Below, one piece after another: positions 61,893-64,000 of a stretch of 64,000 nucleotides of DNA. Positions within the stretch are counted from its first letter, which is position 1. Each line of letters starts with the position of its first letter. The translations under genes were made by a program, and so were the position numbers. The notes under the pieces are model-generated. The model saw only the letters and a list, made by a program, of their open reading frames with translations. It did not search any database and was not told the DNA's origin. This DNA is from Kitasatospora sp. NBC_01266 (lineage in GTDB: Bacteria > Actinomycetota > Actinomycetes > Streptomycetales > Streptomycetaceae): assembly GCF_036242395.1 (NCBI RefSeq), contig NZ_CP108458.1, forward strand, positions 6,696,001 to 6,760,000, written 5' to 3'.

Positions 61893-63113
61893 ATGAGCAT
61901 CACCACCGTGAACCGGCGAGCCAGGCAGCGTGGTTGGGTCGGTGCCGGTGCGGTCGGCGCGCTGGTGCTCGCCCTCACCACCGGGGTCGCGACCCAGGCC
62001 CAGGCCGCCGGCACGCTACCGCCCCCGAACGCCCAGGCTCTGGGCGCCTCGATCGCCGGCCTGCCGAACGCCCAACTGACCAGCGCGGTGGTGCTGGTGG
62101 ACGGTGACAACGGCCGCTGGTCGGGCACCTCCGGCAGCGGCGACCTGGCCACCGGCCGTCCGGTGGCGGCCGACGGGCGGTTCCGGATCGGCAGCATCTC
62201 CAAGGTCTTCACCGCCACCGTGGTCCTGCAACTGGCCGCCGAGCACCGGGTGGACCTGGACGGCACCATCCAGCAGTACCTGCCCGGCGCCCTGCCCGCC
62301 TCCTACCCGCCGATCACCGTACGCCAGTTGCTCAACCACACCAGCGGCCTGCCCACCGGCGGCGACCTCGGCGGGGACGACGGCAGCGCGCAGTGGTTCG
62401 TCGAGCACAAGGACGAGAGCTGGACGCCCCAGCAGGTGGTGGCCGAGGCCGGCACCCACCCGATGCAGTTCCAGCCCGGCACCGCCCAGCAGTACAACGG
62501 CCTCAACTACTACCTGGCCGGCCTGCTGATCGAGCGGGTCACCGGCCACTCCTACGCGCAGGAGGTGACCGCGCGGATCCTGCGTCCGCTCGGGCTCCAC
62601 CACACCTCGGTCCCCGCCGCCGACGACACCCGGCTGCCGCACCCGACCGCGCACGCCTACCTGACCGTCACCCGGCCGGACGGCTCCACCGAGCACGCCG
62701 ACGTCACCGACCAGAGCCCCTGGCCGTGGGCGGAGGGCGGCATGATCTCCAGCGCGCCCGACCTCGACCACTTCCTGACCGCGCTGCTGCACGGCCGGCT
62801 GCTGCCGCCCACGCAGCAGGCCGAACTCTTCTCGGTGCCCGACGTGCCGAACTTCCAGAACCCGAACTGCGACATCGGCCTGACCGCCGGGCGCGCCTGC
62901 TTCAGCACCGGGCTGATGCGGTTCAGCCCCACCGCCGGTGTGGTGCTCTGGGGCAAGACCGGCAGCCGCCCCGGCTACAGCAGCGGCATCTTCGCCACCC
63001 AGGACGCGGACCGCGACCTGGTCTACTCGCTCACCCCGACCAGCCGCGACGGTGCCTCGTTCGCCGCCCAGTACAAGATCGCCAGTGCCGCTTTCGACCT
63101 GGGCGGGCACTGA
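61893..63113 (+). CDS. Secreted serine beta-lactamase/DD-peptidase-like hydrolase
   Basis: 406 aa from ATG at 61893 (GAGGAG upstream). A signal peptide ends near ATQAQAAG. Active-site SxxK is SISK (Ser101, Lys104), and the third motif is GKTG in WGKTGSRPGYS. The second motif region reads QYNGLNYYLAG, so the Tyr is present but the third residue is Gly where R61 DD-peptidase and class C enzymes have Asn (Y-S-N). It belongs to the Beta-lactamase/R61 DD-carboxypeptidase family; an esterase or D-aminopeptidase is possible. Confidence 0.92.
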   Translation: MSITTVNRRARQRGWVGAGAVGALVLALTTGVATQAQAAGTLPPPNAQALGASIAGLPNAQLTSAVVLVDGDNGRWSGTSGSGDLATGRPVAADGRFRIGSISKVFTATVVLQLAAEHRVDLDGTIQQYLPGALPASYPPITVRQLLNHTSGLPTGGDLGGDDGSAQWFVEHKDESWTPQQVVAEAGTHPMQFQPGTAQQYNGLNYYLAGLLIERVTGHSYAQEVTARILRPLGLHHTSVPAADDTRLPHPTAHAYLTVTRPDGSTEHADVTDQSPWPWAEGGMISSAPDLDHFLTALLHGRLLPPTQQAELFSVPDVPNFQNPNCDIGLTAGRACFSTGLMRFSPTAGVVLWGKTGSRPGYSSGIFATQDADRDLVYSLTPTSRDGASFAAQYKIASAAFDLGGH

Positions 63114-63131
63114 GCTTCCCCGAGCGCCTGG

Positions 63132-63830
63132 TCAGGGGTGGTAGAGCTCGCTGATGCTGGTGATCCGGCCGGACCCGTCGACGGTGATGTCGTAGTTGTT
63201 GCCGTAGCAGGGGGAGGGGTTCCCGGTGGGGTTGTTGGTGGTGCAGTGGACGATGTGCGTCAGCAGGGTGTCGATCGAGACGTTCATGCCGCCCTCCGAC
63301 GCGTACTGCCCCACCAGGTGGGCCGTGGCGCCCGGGGCGAAGGTGTACGAGCTGTTCTGGTTGACGGGCTGGTAGTAGCCGTCGTTCGGGACGTCCGGGC
63401 CGCAGACGAACTTCGTGGCGTTCGCGCCGATCCGGTCCGGATCGGCCCAGCCCACGGTGGCGTTGATCACCGTGTGGCCCGGGTGGTTGGCGTTGGCCGT
63501 GCAGTCGGCGGTCGGGGTGGTCGGGGTGGTCGGGGCGGCGGTCGGCTTGGCGGCGGGCTTGGAGGCCGTCGGCTTGGCGGACGGCCTGGTGGTCGGCAGC
63601 GCGACGGGGGTCGGCGCGTTCGCCACCGGTGCGGCGGAGGGCGCGGCGGCGCTCGGGGCACTCGGGGAACTCGGGCTCGTGCCCGGGTCGGTGTTCGTGC
63701 TCGGGCTCGCAGCCGTGCGCGCGCTGCTCGCACCCGCGCTGGGCGTGCTGTCGGGGCCGCAGGCGGTGAGCGACAGGCCCAGCGCGGCGGTCAGCAGAGC
63801 GGTGGTGGCGAGAAGTCGGTTGTTCCGCAT
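63132..63830 (-). CDS. Lipoprotein of unknown function
   Basis: 232 aa from ATG at 63830. The lipobox LSLTACG is followed by about 85 residues of Ser/Pro/Ala/Thr/Lys low-complexity linker. The C-terminal domain has four Cys (DCTANANHPG, KFVCGPD, VHCTTNN, SPCYGNNYD), likely forming two disulfides. No family recognised. Convergent with the serine hydrolase, 18 bases apart. Confidence 0.85.
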   Translation of the reverse strand: MRNNRLLATTALLTAALGLSLTACGPDSTPSAGASSARTAASPSTNTDPGTSPSSPSAPSAAAPSAAPVANAPTPVALPTTRPSAKPTASKPAAKPTAAPTTPTTPTADCTANANHPGHTVINATVGWADPDRIGANATKFVCGPDVPNDGYYQPVNQNSSYTFAPGATAHLVGQYASEGGMNVSIDTLLTHIVHCTTNNPTGNPSPCYGNNYDITVDGSGRITSISELYHP

Positions 63831-64000
63831 GGTGCGTGTCCCCCTGAGGTCGAAGGGGCGGCACCTGCGGCCACCCACACCCGGGAGTACGGAGCCGCCC
63901 ACTGCCCTGGTTGGGCCTGTTTCACGCCTGTGACGATCGTGGATGACCTGTGACCAAGGCCCCGAACAGGCTCGTTCCCGATCCGACCGGCCGCTACCCC

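Noticed and set aside
1..64000. CRISPR array, rRNA, prophage or integrative element
   Set aside because: No regularly spaced direct repeats, rRNA motifs, integrase, or att-like duplication at the tRNA were seen.

Overview
The window is very GC-rich chromosomal DNA with a strong third-codon-position GC preference, many GTG starts and stop/start overlaps (ATGA, GTGA). Together with the gene families present (Cys-rich leader peptide, FemX-type transferase, CGNR regulator, many secreted glycosidases), this points to an actinomycete of the Streptomyces/Kitasatospora group. There is no phage, plasmid, CRISPR array or large biosynthetic cluster. It reads as a catabolic and cell-wall part of the chromosome.

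Region 1 (1-10,450): a truncated secreted protein, then a tightly packed five-gene operon (SWIM-type Zn protein, partner protein, vWA protein, MoxR-like AAA+ ATPase, 972-aa DUF5682-like protein). This corresponds to the enterobacterial yehQ/yehP/yehL/yehM group, whose function is unknown. It is followed by a convergent Tat-exported berberine-bridge-type oxidase and an initiator tRNA-Met with its own hairpin terminator. Region 2 (10,700-20,900): a DJ-1/PfpI protein, a methyltransferase, a NarL-type two-component system with a DUF4097-like membrane protein, small membrane proteins, two decayed gene remnants, and a FtsX-type ABC exporter behind a four-half-site operator.

Region 3 (20,950-36,830): a carbohydrate locus centred on a LacI-type repressor. 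One arm encodes a sugar ABC importer (binding lipoprotein, two permeases), a GH5 glycosidase, a GH38 alpha-mannosidase and a ROK kinase. The other arm encodes a secreted GH18 endo-glycosidase, a second very large GH38 protein and an unknown protein. The same 14-bp CG-centred operator lies at the repressor gene and over the GH18 promoter. I infer a pathway that cuts high-mannose N-glycans outside the cell, imports the oligosaccharide and takes it apart inside.

Region 4 (36,900-42,150): a secreted beta-rich protein, a PlsC acyltransferase whose stop codon abuts a 171-bp MITE-like element, a TPR-like protein, and a FAD monooxygenase divergent from a CGNR regulator across an 11-bp-arm operator. 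Region 5 (42,500-48,900): envelope functions, namely a lipoprotein/response regulator/sensor kinase operon resembling cseABC, an L,D-transpeptidase, a FemX-type ligase and an alanine-racemase-like protein. Region 6 (48,900-52,950): an arylsulfotransferase-like protein behind a leaderless Cys-rich leader peptide, a family III CoA-transferase and a RIO kinase.

Region 7 (52,990-59,620): three glycosidases on the minus strand (GH27 with ricin lectin domain, GH63-like, GH42). Region 8 (59,780-64,000): a VC0807-like membrane protein and a TetR regulator with a double palindromic operator, an eight-copy 9-bp tandem repeat plus an orphan hairpin, an R61-type serine hydrolase and a lipoprotein. All functions come from motifs and gene order read by eye. 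No database search was possible.
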